From Arthrobacter globiformis (GTDB lineage: Bacteria; Actinomycetota; Actinomycetes; Actinomycetales; Micrococcaceae): a DNA stretch of 64,000 nt. The notes below the pieces were generated by a model that saw nothing but the letters and a program-made list of their open reading frames with translations, made no database searches and had not been told where the DNA came from. The stretch's first letter is position 1; each line of letters begins with the position of its first letter. A program made the position numbers and the translations under genes. Shown here piece after piece: positions 26,032-34,245 of the stretch. The DNA is taken from NCBI RefSeq assembly GCF_003261175.1, contig NZ_QLNP01000007.1, positions 48,973 to 112,972 of the forward strand, given 5' to 3'.

Positions 26032-27164
26032 TGGCGGCCAAGATCACGGGGCTCCACTCGCGCCTGATTACGGTGCCGCTGCGGCGCAGCTGGGGTGCTG
26101 ATGCGCCGGAGAACCACATCATCGCCACCAGCCTCTTCACGGACGACGGCGGTGCGGGGCACGGTTTTTCCTGGACGCCCACCATTGGGCCACAGGCCGT
26201 CAAGGCCCTCCTTGACCATGACATCGCCCCATTCATTGCCGGGCTGGACGCCAACCCGGAGATGGTCTGGGACCAGCTCTGGAAACGGCTGCACGAGGCC
26301 GGCGGAGGCGGGCTGACCACCATCGCGATGGCCGGCGTCGATCTGGCCCTCTGGGACCTGGCGGCCCGTGCCGCGGGCGTGTCCGTGGCCGGGCTGCTGG
26401 GCCAGCGCCAGGAATCGGTGGAAATCTACGGGTCGGGCGTGAACCTGCACTACTCCCTCGAGGAACTCGTTGCGCAGACCGAGCGGTGGGTGGCCGCGGG
26501 CCACCGGGCCGTGAAGATCAAGGTGGGCAAGCCGGACCTTGCGGAGGATGCCGAACGCGTGGCAGCGGTCCGCTCGGTGCTCGGCCCGGACCGCCGGCTC
26601 ATGATCGACGCGAACCAGCGCTGGGACCTGCCCGCTGCGCTCCGTGCCCTGGACGTGCTGGGTGAATTCGGCCTGGACTGGCTGGAGGAACCCCTGCGCG
26701 CCGACGACCTCTCGGCCTACCGGCGGCTGCGGAAGCAGTCGCCGGTGCCCATCGCCCTGGGCGAGAACCTCCACACCATCTACCGCTTCCGCGACTTCAT
26801 CGAGGCCGAGGCGGTGGACATCATCCAGCCCAACATCATCCGGGTGGGCGGAATTACGCCGTTCCGGCGCATCGTTGAGCTGGCCCGCGCCAACAGCATC
26901 CGGGTGGCGCCGCACCTGCTGCCCGAGCTGTCCGGCCAGCTGGCCCTGACCCTCGCCGAGGCGGTGAGCGTAGAGGACGTGGAGGACGCCTCCTTCGAAC
27001 AGCTAGGCATTCTGGCCGGCCAGTCGCCGGTCCGGATCCGGAACAGCCGCCTTTACGGCACGGGCCTCCCGGGACTGGGGTTCAGCTTCACCGCGGCACT
27101 CCTGCCCGAGCCGCGGGACCGCAGCTTCGACCTTCCGGCCGACCCGGCGTTCCGGCTCTCGTAG
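26031..27164 (+). CDS. mandelate racemase/muconate lactonizing enzyme family protein
   Basis: 377 residues, start overlapping the previous stop by one base. Enolase superfamily with the MR-type layout: capping domain (residues 1-120), KxK base at Lys162/Lys164 (VKIKVG), metal ligands in IDANQRW (Asp193), LEEP (Glu219/220) and GEN (Glu245), and His295 in VAPHLLPE. Members of this group dehydrate sugar acids or cycloisomerise aldarolactones. Next to KdgD it may act as a galactarolactone cycloisomerase or an aldarate dehydratase; the exact substrate cannot be read from sequence. Confidence 0.85.
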   Translation: MAAKITGLHSRLITVPLRRSWGADAPENHIIATSLFTDDGGAGHGFSWTPTIGPQAVKALLDHDIAPFIAGLDANPEMVWDQLWKRLHEAGGGGLTTIAMAGVDLALWDLAARAAGVSVAGLLGQRQESVEIYGSGVNLHYSLEELVAQTERWVAAGHRAVKIKVGKPDLAEDAERVAAVRSVLGPDRRLMIDANQRWDLPAALRALDVLGEFGLDWLEEPLRADDLSAYRRLRKQSPVPIALGENLHTIYRFRDFIEAEAVDIIQPNIIRVGGITPFRRIVELARANSIRVAPHLLPELSGQLALTLAEAVSVEDVEDASFEQLGILAGQSPVRIRNSRLYGTGLPGLGFSFTAALLPEPRDRSFDLPADPAFRLS

Positions 27165-27197
27165 GTACGCGCGAGCAAGCGCGGTCACCCCAAGTAA

Positions 27198-27245
27198 GTA
27201 GCAGCACAGGGCGTTCCCAGGTCTGGGAACGCCCTTTGCTGCTAC
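27198..27245. terminator. bidirectional intrinsic terminator-like palindrome
   Basis: GTAGCAGCACAGGGCGTTCC... mirrored by ...GGAACGCCCTTTGCTGCTAC, about 22-base arms with few mismatches, between convergent genes ending at 27164 and 27279. Confidence 0.75.
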
Positions 27246-27278
27246 CGAGTTTGGTCTGCATTGCTGAGTTATCCCGGG

Positions 27279-28364
27279 CTAAAGCTGCAGCGTCAGCGGC
27301 CGGGGGAGCCCGTTGACGTCCGACGACGGCCACCGCGGGTCGAGCGTCAGGACGCTGGTTCCCGCCGCCGTCAGCTGGACCGTGTCCTCGATCTTGACGC
27401 CCGGGCCGGACGGATTCCAGGTAAAGGCCTGGTGGGGCACCACGACGTCGTCCGTGGCGGCGGCGGCGGTGGCGCGCGGATCGCGGCCTGCGTAGCCGGC
27501 GGGTCCGCCCTGGTGGTGCAGCGTCCACTGGTCGGCGCCGAAGCCGTGCCGGGCGTACGCGGACTGGATCTCGGTGAAGATGCCGCCGAGCCGGGCGCCC
27601 GGAACCGTGGCAGCGAGGATGTCCGCCTCAACCGCCGCGATGCGTTTCTCGGCGTCGAGCTCGTCGGGGGTGCCGGCGTCGAACCTCACCCACCTGGTCA
27701 CGTTGGCCACCAGGCCGTGCCGCCGGGCGCAGACCACGGCCATGGCGCGGCGGCCCAAGGGTGAGTGGGTGGCCAGCGGGTGCCGGAACGCGTTGCGCGA
27801 GCTGCCGTTGCAGAGCAGAACCAGGGGCTCCGCACCCGCCGCGACGATCCGTGCGGCAAGGGCGGAGGCGACCTCGAACTCAGTGGTCTCCGGCGTCGCC
27901 CGGGACAGGACGTCGGTCATGGCGCCTGCGGCATCCGCGCACAGCTGCGCGTAGCGGGCACTCTCGCCGGGCAGCATGGGCTGCCGGGCTGCCCGCAGTT
28001 CCGTGGCCACGCTCTTCTCTGCCAGCGGCCCGACGGGTCCGGCCAGCGCACCGACGGCGTCCGTGAGCTGGCCGTGCCAGGGAACCGTGTGAAGTTCGAC
28101 GCCGGGTGGCAGCTCTTCGGCGGCGAGCCGTTCCGCCTCATTATTGAAGGTGATGAGGCGGTCGCCGGTCCGGTCCACGAGGAGCGCCGCGATCGGGTCG
28201 CCCGCCAGACTGATGTGCACGCGGCTGCCGTCCAGATACCAGGCGAGGGCGGTGTGGCTGGTCAGCAGGAGCGAGTCGCGCCCCGCGGCGTCGAGAATGT
28301 CCAGCACCCGCCGCCGCTTTCTCGCCCGGTCCGCCAGCGCCTGGCCAACCTGCCCGGCGTTCAT
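27279..28364 (-). CDS. M24-fold (Xaa-Pro peptidase/creatinase-like) protein lacking canonical metal ligands
   Basis: 361 residues. A creatinase N-terminal domain (about 1-135) and a pita-bread C-terminal domain (GESARYAQLCADAAGAMTDVLS through EDTVQLT) place it in peptidase family M24. In active metallo-members two Asp lie in a D-x(10)-D block ending SDxTR; here that region reads RRHGLVANVTRW, with no Asp. HHQGGPAGY and VKIEDTV keep only part of the rest. It may be metal-independent like creatinase, or non-catalytic. Its ATG overlaps the stop of the fusion gene at 28361-30397 (ATGA), so the two are translationally coupled. Confidence 0.8.
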   Translation of the reverse strand: MNAGQVGQALADRARKRRRVLDILDAAGRDSLLLTSHTALAWYLDGSRVHISLAGDPIAALLVDRTGDRLITFNNEAERLAAEELPPGVELHTVPWHGQLTDAVGALAGPVGPLAEKSVATELRAARQPMLPGESARYAQLCADAAGAMTDVLSRATPETTEFEVASALAARIVAAGAEPLVLLCNGSSRNAFRHPLATHSPLGRRAMAVVCARRHGLVANVTRWVRFDAGTPDELDAEKRIAAVEADILAATVPGARLGGIFTEIQSAYARHGFGADQWTLHHQGGPAGYAGRDPRATAAAATDDVVVPHQAFTWNPSGPGVKIEDTVQLTAAGTSVLTLDPRWPSSDVNGLPRPLTLQL

Positions 28365-30397
28365 GAGCTGGCCTCCATGCCCGTCACCAGTGCGTCAATG
28401 TCAGCGGTTCCAAGCCGTGCATCGGACACGAACACGGTGACACTCCTGGTGACCGATTCGCCGGGCTGCAGGAGCACCGGCTCCTCCCAAGCGAGCGATT
28501 GTCCGACACCTGGATAACTGCCGACCCGCACGAACCACCGATCGTGGCAATCCGTCGGGGCTGTGAAGACCAGCGTGGCCGGTTCTTCGTCGAAGGTTCC
28601 GCTCCACGCGAGCCACTGGCTCACGGATCCATGCACAGCGGCCTCCCCGGATGCCGCCGGGGACCAAACACGTGCATCGTCGCTGGAAGCCAGGCGCCAG
28701 AAGAACCCGCCGTAGCCGCCTAGCCGCCGCCCGTTGGAACCGGGGCTGCCCAGGCTGACGGGAGCGTCACCCGCCGGCGTCAGGGTGAAGTCGAGTGTCA
28801 GGCGCCAGGTCTGAAGGTCGACGGCGGCCCACGCCCAGTTGCGCTGCTCCCCCAGGACCGGGGCGCCGTCGGGTCCGTTCCAGGACAGTACCTCAGACAG
28901 CGCACCGCCGGATGAGTCACTGCTCGTTGGGGTGCGCACAATCGTGCCGTGGTCCGGGCGCCAGACGTAGCGGCCAGCCTCGCGCGTGTACGTCCGCCCG
29001 CCCCAGAAGTTGATGCCGTTGACGTCCTGCACTGCCACTCCGGCGCCAAGGTGCCACACGTGATCGGTGGGCTGGTGGTCAGTCACCACGGTGCCGGCCA
29101 GCGTGCGAACCGGATGCAGGTAAGGCCGCGGGGATGAGATGGGGCGTATGCGGCTGCCATCCTGATAGCTGGCTACTTCGCGTCCGGCGACCGTGCAAAT
29201 GGCGGCTGGCTCCAGCGGTCTGGCCCACGGTGCGCCCAGTTCGGAGAACGTTGCCTGGGCGAGAGCGGCCCGTTCGATGAGTTCAGCGATTCCCTCCACG
29301 ACGGGGTGGGCATCATCGCCGCTGCCTTCCCACTTGATGTACCTGTCGTCGATCTGCTGCGGTGCGGGTGCCGTTCGGATTGCTTCGAGCACAGCCATAA
29401 AGGCTCCCGAGCCGGACAGCGGACTGAGCAGCTCCCCGCCCGCGGCGCGTACCTCCAGCAGATTCTCCAGCAGATCCGTGCGGGGGAATACTTCCCGGCG
29501 CTCGCCGTGGTCAGTGCTCACCACGAGTTCATCCTCCGTGTAAAAGAGCTCTGCCTTGCCAGCCGTGCCGAAAACAGTGATGGAAGGACGCGTCTGCCGG
29601 GCGGCGCAAAGGGTCAGGGCGCAAGTGAGAACCTGTCCCGCGGAGGTGAGGACCCGGATCACAGACGTGTCGTCGCTTTCAGTAGGGTGGGCGCGGTAGA
29701 GATCGGTGTCCACGCTGGCCACATCATCCAGGGTGCGGGCAGCGGCGATGCTCAGACCCGTCACGACGGCGTGTGCCAGCGCGTTGGTGGCGACGCCGTC
29801 AACAACATCGGTTCCGTTGATTGCCCGCTTGCCGGCCCAGCACGAGCGCTTGAAGTAGCCGCGCGTCCTGAGCCAGGTTCCCGAGGCGCCCAGTCCGAGC
29901 ACGTCACCGATCTCCCCGTCCGCGATAAGCCGCCGGATGGCGGGCAGCGCTCCAGATCCCAGGCTCTGGAAGCCAACCTGGACGAGCCGGCCTGCCGACT
30001 CGGCGGCCTGCAGCAGTTCCTGGAACTGCTGCAGGGACGCTGCGGGGGGCTTCTCCACGTAAACGTCCGCGCCTGCGCGCAGGGCAGCAATGGCGAGGGG
30101 AACATGCGTCTGGATGGGGGTGGCCAGGATGACGACATCCGGAGCGGTCCCCGCCTGAAGGAGGTGATCGAGGGTCTCGAAGACGGCTACGGAGCCGTCC
30201 AGGACTCCGTCTGCGGGAGGGCGGGGGTCCGCAACTGCCACGAAATCGAGCACTCCGGAGGCCTCCAGCCGGGCCAGGTTGGCCAGGTGCCGCGCGCCGA
30301 AACCGTGCACGCCGACGAGGGCGATCCGGGGGACCTGGTTCTGCGCCTTTTGGGGACCGGCGGCGCGAGAGGGAGCGTAAGCGGAAGGTAGCGACAT
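28361..30397 (-). CDS. Gfo/Idh/MocA dehydrogenase fused to DUF6807 (PmoA-like) domain, copy 1
   Basis: 678 residues. Residues 24-145 form a Rossmann domain (IALVGVHGFGARHLANL, VYVEKPPAAS with EKP at 115-117). About 150-340 form the oxidoreductase C-terminal domain (VQVGFQSLGSGAL, DVVDGVATNALAH). From about 400 on lies a DUF6807/PmoA-like region (SPRPYLHPVRTLAGTVVTDH, VWHLGAG, NGINFWGGRTY, GYGGFFWR). The His/Asp residues of the PYLHP and DHxxxDHxWH blocks could bind metal. A 700-residue paralog is at 36301-38364. The domain pair suggests oxidation of a sugar followed by a second step on the product. Operator B lies 69 bases upstream of the start. Confidence 0.88.
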   Translation of the reverse strand: MSLPSAYAPSRAAGPQKAQNQVPRIALVGVHGFGARHLANLARLEASGVLDFVAVADPRPPADGVLDGSVAVFETLDHLLQAGTAPDVVILATPIQTHVPLAIAALRAGADVYVEKPPAASLQQFQELLQAAESAGRLVQVGFQSLGSGALPAIRRLIADGEIGDVLGLGASGTWLRTRGYFKRSCWAGKRAINGTDVVDGVATNALAHAVVTGLSIAAARTLDDVASVDTDLYRAHPTESDDTSVIRVLTSAGQVLTCALTLCAARQTRPSITVFGTAGKAELFYTEDELVVSTDHGERREVFPRTDLLENLLEVRAAGGELLSPLSGSGAFMAVLEAIRTAPAPQQIDDRYIKWEGSGDDAHPVVEGIAELIERAALAQATFSELGAPWARPLEPAAICTVAGREVASYQDGSRIRPISSPRPYLHPVRTLAGTVVTDHQPTDHVWHLGAGVAVQDVNGINFWGGRTYTREAGRYVWRPDHGTIVRTPTSSDSSGGALSEVLSWNGPDGAPVLGEQRNWAWAAVDLQTWRLTLDFTLTPAGDAPVSLGSPGSNGRRLGGYGGFFWRLASSDDARVWSPAASGEAAVHGSVSQWLAWSGTFDEEPATLVFTAPTDCHDRWFVRVGSYPGVGQSLAWEEPVLLQPGESVTRSVTVFVSDARLGTADIDALVTGMEASS

Positions 30398-30465
30398 GCG
30401 GGTTGATCCTTGCGTGGGAAGTACTGCTGGACAGGGAGGGAAACGCAGGCACTAACACCGTACCT

Positions 30466-30481
30466 GAGAAAGCGTTTTCTC
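30466..30481. promoter_or_regulatory. LacI-type operator B
   Basis: GAGAAAGCGTTTTCTC is the exact reverse complement of operator A (22608-22623), so as duplex DNA the sites are identical. It lies upstream of the minus-strand fusion gene starting at 30397, inside a 330-base stretch without larger genes. Confidence 0.75.
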
Positions 30482-30521
30482 ACACGTCCCCGAGGGGTGG
30501 TTTCGCTTCTTTGTCAGGAGG

Positions 30522-30537
30522 TGGAAAGCGTTTTCCT
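30522..30537. promoter_or_regulatory. LacI-type operator C
   Basis: TGGAAAGCGTTTTCCT, the same TGGAAAGCGTTTTCC core as operator E before the solute-binding protein gene. Located between the divergent fusion gene and the ABC permease genes. Confidence 0.7.
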
Positions 30538-30566
30538 GAATTTCCGAAATAATCTGTACATCGCCT

Positions 30567-30580
30567 TGGAAAGCGTTTAC
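30567..30580. promoter_or_regulatory. LacI-type operator D (imperfect)
   Basis: TGGAAAGCGTTTAC differs from operator C by one base over this stretch and is 45 bases downstream of it, close to four helical turns, so C and D could bind a looped or tetrameric regulator. A TAATCT -10-like hexamer sits at 30550. Confidence 0.55.
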
Positions 30581-30727
30581 CGTTGTACCGACCGCTTCAC
30601 AGCAGTGACGGGGGGCACAAATCGCTCCCGCTGAACGAAGCACTAAACCGCGGCAATGGGCGGTCCCGGGACTTCCTGGGACGGACCCCCGGGCGCGGGA
30701 ATGGCCACGATGACCAAAGGAGACCGC

Positions 30728-30778
30728 ATGGCCGCTCAACACATACCTAAGCCGCAACGAGCGAGGTGCGCGCCGTGA
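30728..30778 (+). CDS. 16-residue upstream ORF coupled to the ABC permease
   Basis: ATG behind a strong AAAGGAG site encodes MAAQHIPKPQRARCAP and its TGA overlaps the GTG start (30775) of the permease as GTGA. The permease has no equally good site of its own, so ribosomes that finish this peptide probably re-initiate. Likely a translational coupling device; no sign of a regulatory codon cluster. Confidence 0.55.
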   Translation: MAAQHIPKPQRARCAP

Positions 30779-31719
30779 GTGCCATCAGCGAACTCACCTC
30801 CCTCTCGCGCCGCAAGGGGCCGAAGACCGCCGAAGAGAAGAAGGCAAACGGTCGGGACAACAAAGCCGCCTACATCTTCCTGCTGCCGTGGCTGGTGGGA
30901 CTCGTGGCCATCACCGTCGGTCCCATGGTCATGTCGCTGTACCTCTCTTTCACCGACTACAACCTGATCCAGGCCCCGGAGTGGGTAGGCCTGGAGAACT
31001 TTCAGCGGATGTTCACCGACGCCAGGCTGCACAATTCGCTCGGGGTGACGTTCACGTACGTACTCGTGGGCGTTCCGCTGCAGCTGGCGGTTGCCCTGCT
31101 GATCGCACTGGTGCTGGACAAGGGCCTGCGCGGCCTGCCGTTCTACCGGTCCATCTTCTACTTGCCGTCCCTGCTGGGCGGTTCGGTGGCCATCGCTATC
31201 CTGTGGAAGCAGATCTTCGGCACCACAGGCCTCGTGAATCAGGTTCTGGCCCTTGGCGGCATTGAAGGGCCGGGGTGGATCTCCGACCCGAGCACGGCTC
31301 TTGGCTCGATTATCCTGCTCCATGTCTGGACTTTCGGCGCTCCGATGATCATCTTCCTGGCCGGCCTGCGCCAGATTCCGAACATGTACTACGAAGCCGC
31401 CGAGGTGGACGGGGCCACCAAGCTCCAGAAGTTCTGGCGGATCACCCTTCCGCTGCTGAGCCCCATCATCTTCTTCAACCTGGTGCTGCAGATCATTGGA
31501 TCATTCCAGTCGTTCACCCAGGCATTCATCGTCTCTGGCGGCAACGGCGGGCCTTCCGATTCGACCATGTTCTTCACGCTCTACCTCTACCAAAAGGGCT
31601 TCGGCCAGTTTGATATGGGATACGCCTCGGCCATGGCCTGGTTCCTGCTGGTCATCATCGGCGCCTTCACTGCCATCAACTTCATCGCTGCAAAGTATTG
31701 GGTTTTCTATGACGACTAA
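30775..31719 (+). CDS. carbohydrate ABC transporter permease (MalF-like)
   Basis: 314 residues from GTG 30775 (a GTG three codons upstream is possible). Six hydrophobic helices and the binding-protein-dependent permease EAA loop YYEAAEVDGATKLQKFWRITLPLL near residues 205-226, which docks the cytoplasmic ATPase. Family CUT1, for oligosaccharides or glycosides. Its 3' end overlaps the second permease gene by 11 bases. No ATPase gene is found in the operon; CUT1 systems in actinobacteria often share one MsiK-type ATPase encoded elsewhere. Confidence 0.92.
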   Translation: MSAISELTSLSRRKGPKTAEEKKANGRDNKAAYIFLLPWLVGLVAITVGPMVMSLYLSFTDYNLIQAPEWVGLENFQRMFTDARLHNSLGVTFTYVLVGVPLQLAVALLIALVLDKGLRGLPFYRSIFYLPSLLGGSVAIAILWKQIFGTTGLVNQVLALGGIEGPGWISDPSTALGSIILLHVWTFGAPMIIFLAGLRQIPNMYYEAAEVDGATKLQKFWRITLPLLSPIIFFNLVLQIIGSFQSFTQAFIVSGGNGGPSDSTMFFTLYLYQKGFGQFDMGYASAMAWFLLVIIGAFTAINFIAAKYWVFYDD

Positions 31720-32656
31720 GCTGGAGACGCTTCCCGCCCCGAGCAACAAAGCTTCGGCCGGCAAGCCAACGAACCCCCGAAGGCCGCGCAAGAACCGCGA
31801 ATCACGCGGCAGCCTTGCCTTTAGCCGCAGCGCGCGGACCAATGCACTGATCAAGCACGCGATACTGATCGTCAGCGGCGGAGTCATGATCTACCCGCTG
31901 CTGTGGATGGTTGTTTCCTCGCTGCGCGCCAATGAACTCATCTTCCGCGACCCTGGCCTGTGGCTCAACACCCTGGAAATGGGCAACTACACGGACGGAT
32001 GGTCAGCGCTGACCCACGGGTTCGGCCACTACATGATCAATTCCGCGGTGGTTGTGCTGGGATCAATCCTGGGCAACCTGATCTCCTGCTCCATGGCTGC
32101 CTATGCCTTCGCAAGGCTCCAGTTCACAGGGCAAAAGATCTTCTTCGGCATCATGCTGCTCACCATCATGCTGCCGTTCCACGTGGTGATTGTCCCGCAG
32201 TACATCCTGTTCTCGCAGATCGGCTGGGTGAACACCTTCTGGCCGCTCATCGTTCCGAAGCTGCTGGCCACCGACGCGTTCTTCGTGTTCCTCATGGTCC
32301 AGTTCATCCGGGGGATCCCTAAGGAACTGGATGAGGCGGCAAGGATCGACGGCGCCGGCCACCCGCGGATCTTCCTCCGCGTGATTCTGCCGTTGATGGT
32401 CCCGGCGCTGGCCACCACCACCATCTTTACCTTCATCTGGACGTGGAACGACTTCTTCGGGGCCCTCATCTATCTGACGGACCCCGACATGTTCACCGTT
32501 CCCGTAGCGCTCCGGGCGTTCGTGGATTCGCAGTCCGCCACAAGCTGGGGCTCACTCTTCGCCATGTCCATCGTTTCGCTCCTGCCCGTGTTCCTGGTTT
32601 TCCTCTTTGGGCAAAGGTTCCTCATCAAGGGAATCGCCACGACCGGCATCAAGTAG
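31709..32656 (+). CDS. carbohydrate ABC transporter permease (MalG-like)
   Basis: 315 residues from the ATG at 31709, inside the end of the previous gene. A basic N-terminus of about 45 residues precedes six helices (HAILIVSGGVMIYPLLWMVVSSLRA first). The EAA loop reads ELDEAARIDGAGHPRIFLRVILPLM. Pairs with the MalF-like permease to form the CUT1 channel. Followed after 145 bases by the solute-binding protein, which has its own operator, so importer components may be expressed at different levels. Confidence 0.92.
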   Translation: MTTKLETLPAPSNKASAGKPTNPRRPRKNRESRGSLAFSRSARTNALIKHAILIVSGGVMIYPLLWMVVSSLRANELIFRDPGLWLNTLEMGNYTDGWSALTHGFGHYMINSAVVVLGSILGNLISCSMAAYAFARLQFTGQKIFFGIMLLTIMLPFHVVIVPQYILFSQIGWVNTFWPLIVPKLLATDAFFVFLMVQFIRGIPKELDEAARIDGAGHPRIFLRVILPLMVPALATTTIFTFIWTWNDFFGALIYLTDPDMFTVPVALRAFVDSQSATSWGSLFAMSIVSLLPVFLVFLFGQRFLIKGIATTGIK

Positions 32657-32739
32657 GGCGGATGAACGCTGGGCTCCGGCCCGGCATCGAGGGCGCCCTG
32701 TCCAATCAAGCCACGTGCTTGTAATACAAGACAGATACT

Positions 32740-32766
32740 TATAACATTAGTTGGAAAGCGTTTTCC
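32740..32766 (+). promoter_or_regulatory. -10 element and LacI-type operator E
   Basis: TATAAC (32740-32745) followed seven bases later by TGGAAAGCGTTTTCC (32752-32766), the same arrangement as at 22597-22623. A CTTGTAATACAAG palindrome lies just upstream. Gives the solute-binding-protein gene its own repressible promoter. Confidence 0.75.
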
Positions 32767-32801
32767 TTCTCCTTCAAGATCAAAGAAGATCGGAGTGAAC
32801 T

Positions 32802-34157
32802 GTGCAACTGTTCTCCAAATCTGGCCCTGATGCCGAGGCCAGCCGGACCCAGGTAACTAAGACCCCGCGATGGCTGCGAAAGGCGGGAGTGGTTGCCGCC
32901 GCAGCGGCCGCCGTCCTTGCGCTCAGCGCCTGTGGCGGGGGATCTGCCGCCCAGAGCGCCGACGGAAAGGTTGAACTCCGTTTCTCCTGGTGGGGCAGCG
33001 ACAAGCGGGCGCAGGTGACCCAGGAGGCCATCAAGGCCTTCGAAGCCGAGAACCCGAACATCAAGATCAAGCCGGAGTACGGCGACTGGAGCGGTTACTG
33101 GGACAAGCTGGCCACGCAGGTGGCCGCGAACGACGCTCCGGACATCATCCAGATGGACGAAAAGTACATCACCGAGTACTCCAGCCGCGGAGCGCTGCTT
33201 GACCTCTCGAAGTACGACATCGACACGTCCAAGCTCGACGAGGCCACCCTGAAGGCGGGCCAGAGCGACGACGGCCTGACGGGTATCCCGGCCGGCATCA
33301 ATGCAGCCACCATCCTTGCGAACCCGGCTGTGTTCAAGGCTGCAGGTGTGGCATTGCCCGACGACGCGACCTGGACCTGGGAAGACTTCGAGCGCATTTC
33401 GGCCGAAGTCACCGCCAAATCCCCGAAGGGCACCTACGGCGCGGCCGCCTACGGGACCGACGAGGCATCCCTCGGAGTATGGCTGAGGCAGAACGGAAAG
33501 TCCCTCTACACCGAAGACGGCAAGCTCGGCTTTGAGCCCGCGGACGTCGCCGCCTGGTGGGCGTTCCTGAAACAGATGAGTGAGGGCAAGGCGGTTCCCT
33601 CGGCGTCGGAGGTTGTTGAAGCTGAAGCAGCGCCCCTGGACCAGAGCGGTCTCGCAACGGGTAAGAATGGACTCGCCTTCTGGTGGTCCAACCAGCTTCC
33701 CGCCCTCGAAAAGGCCGCGGGCTCGGAACTGAAGGTTCTCAGGTTCCCCACAAAGACCGGCTCCGCCGCTGATGCCCAGCTCTGGTACAAGGCCTCGCAG
33801 TTCTGGTCGGCATCCTCCAGGACCAAGCACCCTGAGGAAGTCGCCAAGTTCATCAACTTCCTGGCAAACGACACCAAGGCCGGCGAAGCACTCCTGGCCG
33901 ACCGCGGTGTCTACCCGAACACCGATGTGCGCGAGGCGATCTCCACCAAGCTGACCCCCGCGGACGTCAAAGTTGTGAAGTTCATCGACCAGATCAAGAA
34001 CGAACTGGGTGAGGCTCCTGCCCCGCCGCCGAAGGGCGCAGGCGCCATCCAGGAAATCATTAAGCGCTACACCTCGGAGGTGCTGTTCAACAGGCTCTCG
34101 ACAGATGAAGCCGGCAAGAAAGCGGTGGATGAGATGACCTCAGCCATCAGCAGCTAG
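32802..34157 (+). CDS. extracellular sugar-binding lipoprotein of ABC transporter
   Basis: 451 residues, GTG start. N-terminal basic region, hydrophobic AGVVAAAAAAVLALSAC and lipobox LSAC (Cys about residue 45), then a Gly/Ser-rich linker and a family-1 solute-binding domain (ELRFSWWGSDKRAQVTQEAIKAFEAENPNIKIKPEYGDW). Captures an oligosaccharide outside the membrane for the permeases encoded upstream. Ligand not readable from sequence; the neighbouring GH42 and rhamnose genes suggest a galactoside- or rhamnose-containing oligosaccharide. Followed by a strong terminator shared with the convergent GH42 gene. Confidence 0.92.
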   Translation: MQLFSKSGPDAEASRTQVTKTPRWLRKAGVVAAAAAAVLALSACGGGSAAQSADGKVELRFSWWGSDKRAQVTQEAIKAFEAENPNIKIKPEYGDWSGYWDKLATQVAANDAPDIIQMDEKYITEYSSRGALLDLSKYDIDTSKLDEATLKAGQSDDGLTGIPAGINAATILANPAVFKAAGVALPDDATWTWEDFERISAEVTAKSPKGTYGAAAYGTDEASLGVWLRQNGKSLYTEDGKLGFEPADVAAWWAFLKQMSEGKAVPSASEVVEAEAAPLDQSGLATGKNGLAFWWSNQLPALEKAAGSELKVLRFPTKTGSAADAQLWYKASQFWSASSRTKHPEEVAKFINFLANDTKAGEALLADRGVYPNTDVREAISTKLTPADVKVVKFIDQIKNELGEAPAPPPKGAGAIQEIIKRYTSEVLFNRLSTDEAGKKAVDEMTSAISS

Positions 34158-34173
34158 CTCCACCACGGGAAGC

Positions 34174-34216
34174 AAAACCCCCGGGCCGTCTCCCAAGGGA
34201 GATTGCCCGGGGTTTT
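34174..34216. terminator. bidirectional intrinsic terminator
   Basis: AAAACCCCCGGGC pairs with GCCCGGGGTTTT around an inner CTCCC/GGGAG hairpin; A- and T-runs on the two flanks serve both strands. Sits between the convergent solute-binding-protein and GH42 genes. Confidence 0.85.
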
Positions 34217-34245
34217 CCGTGCGGTCAAATACTCCAGAGAAACGG

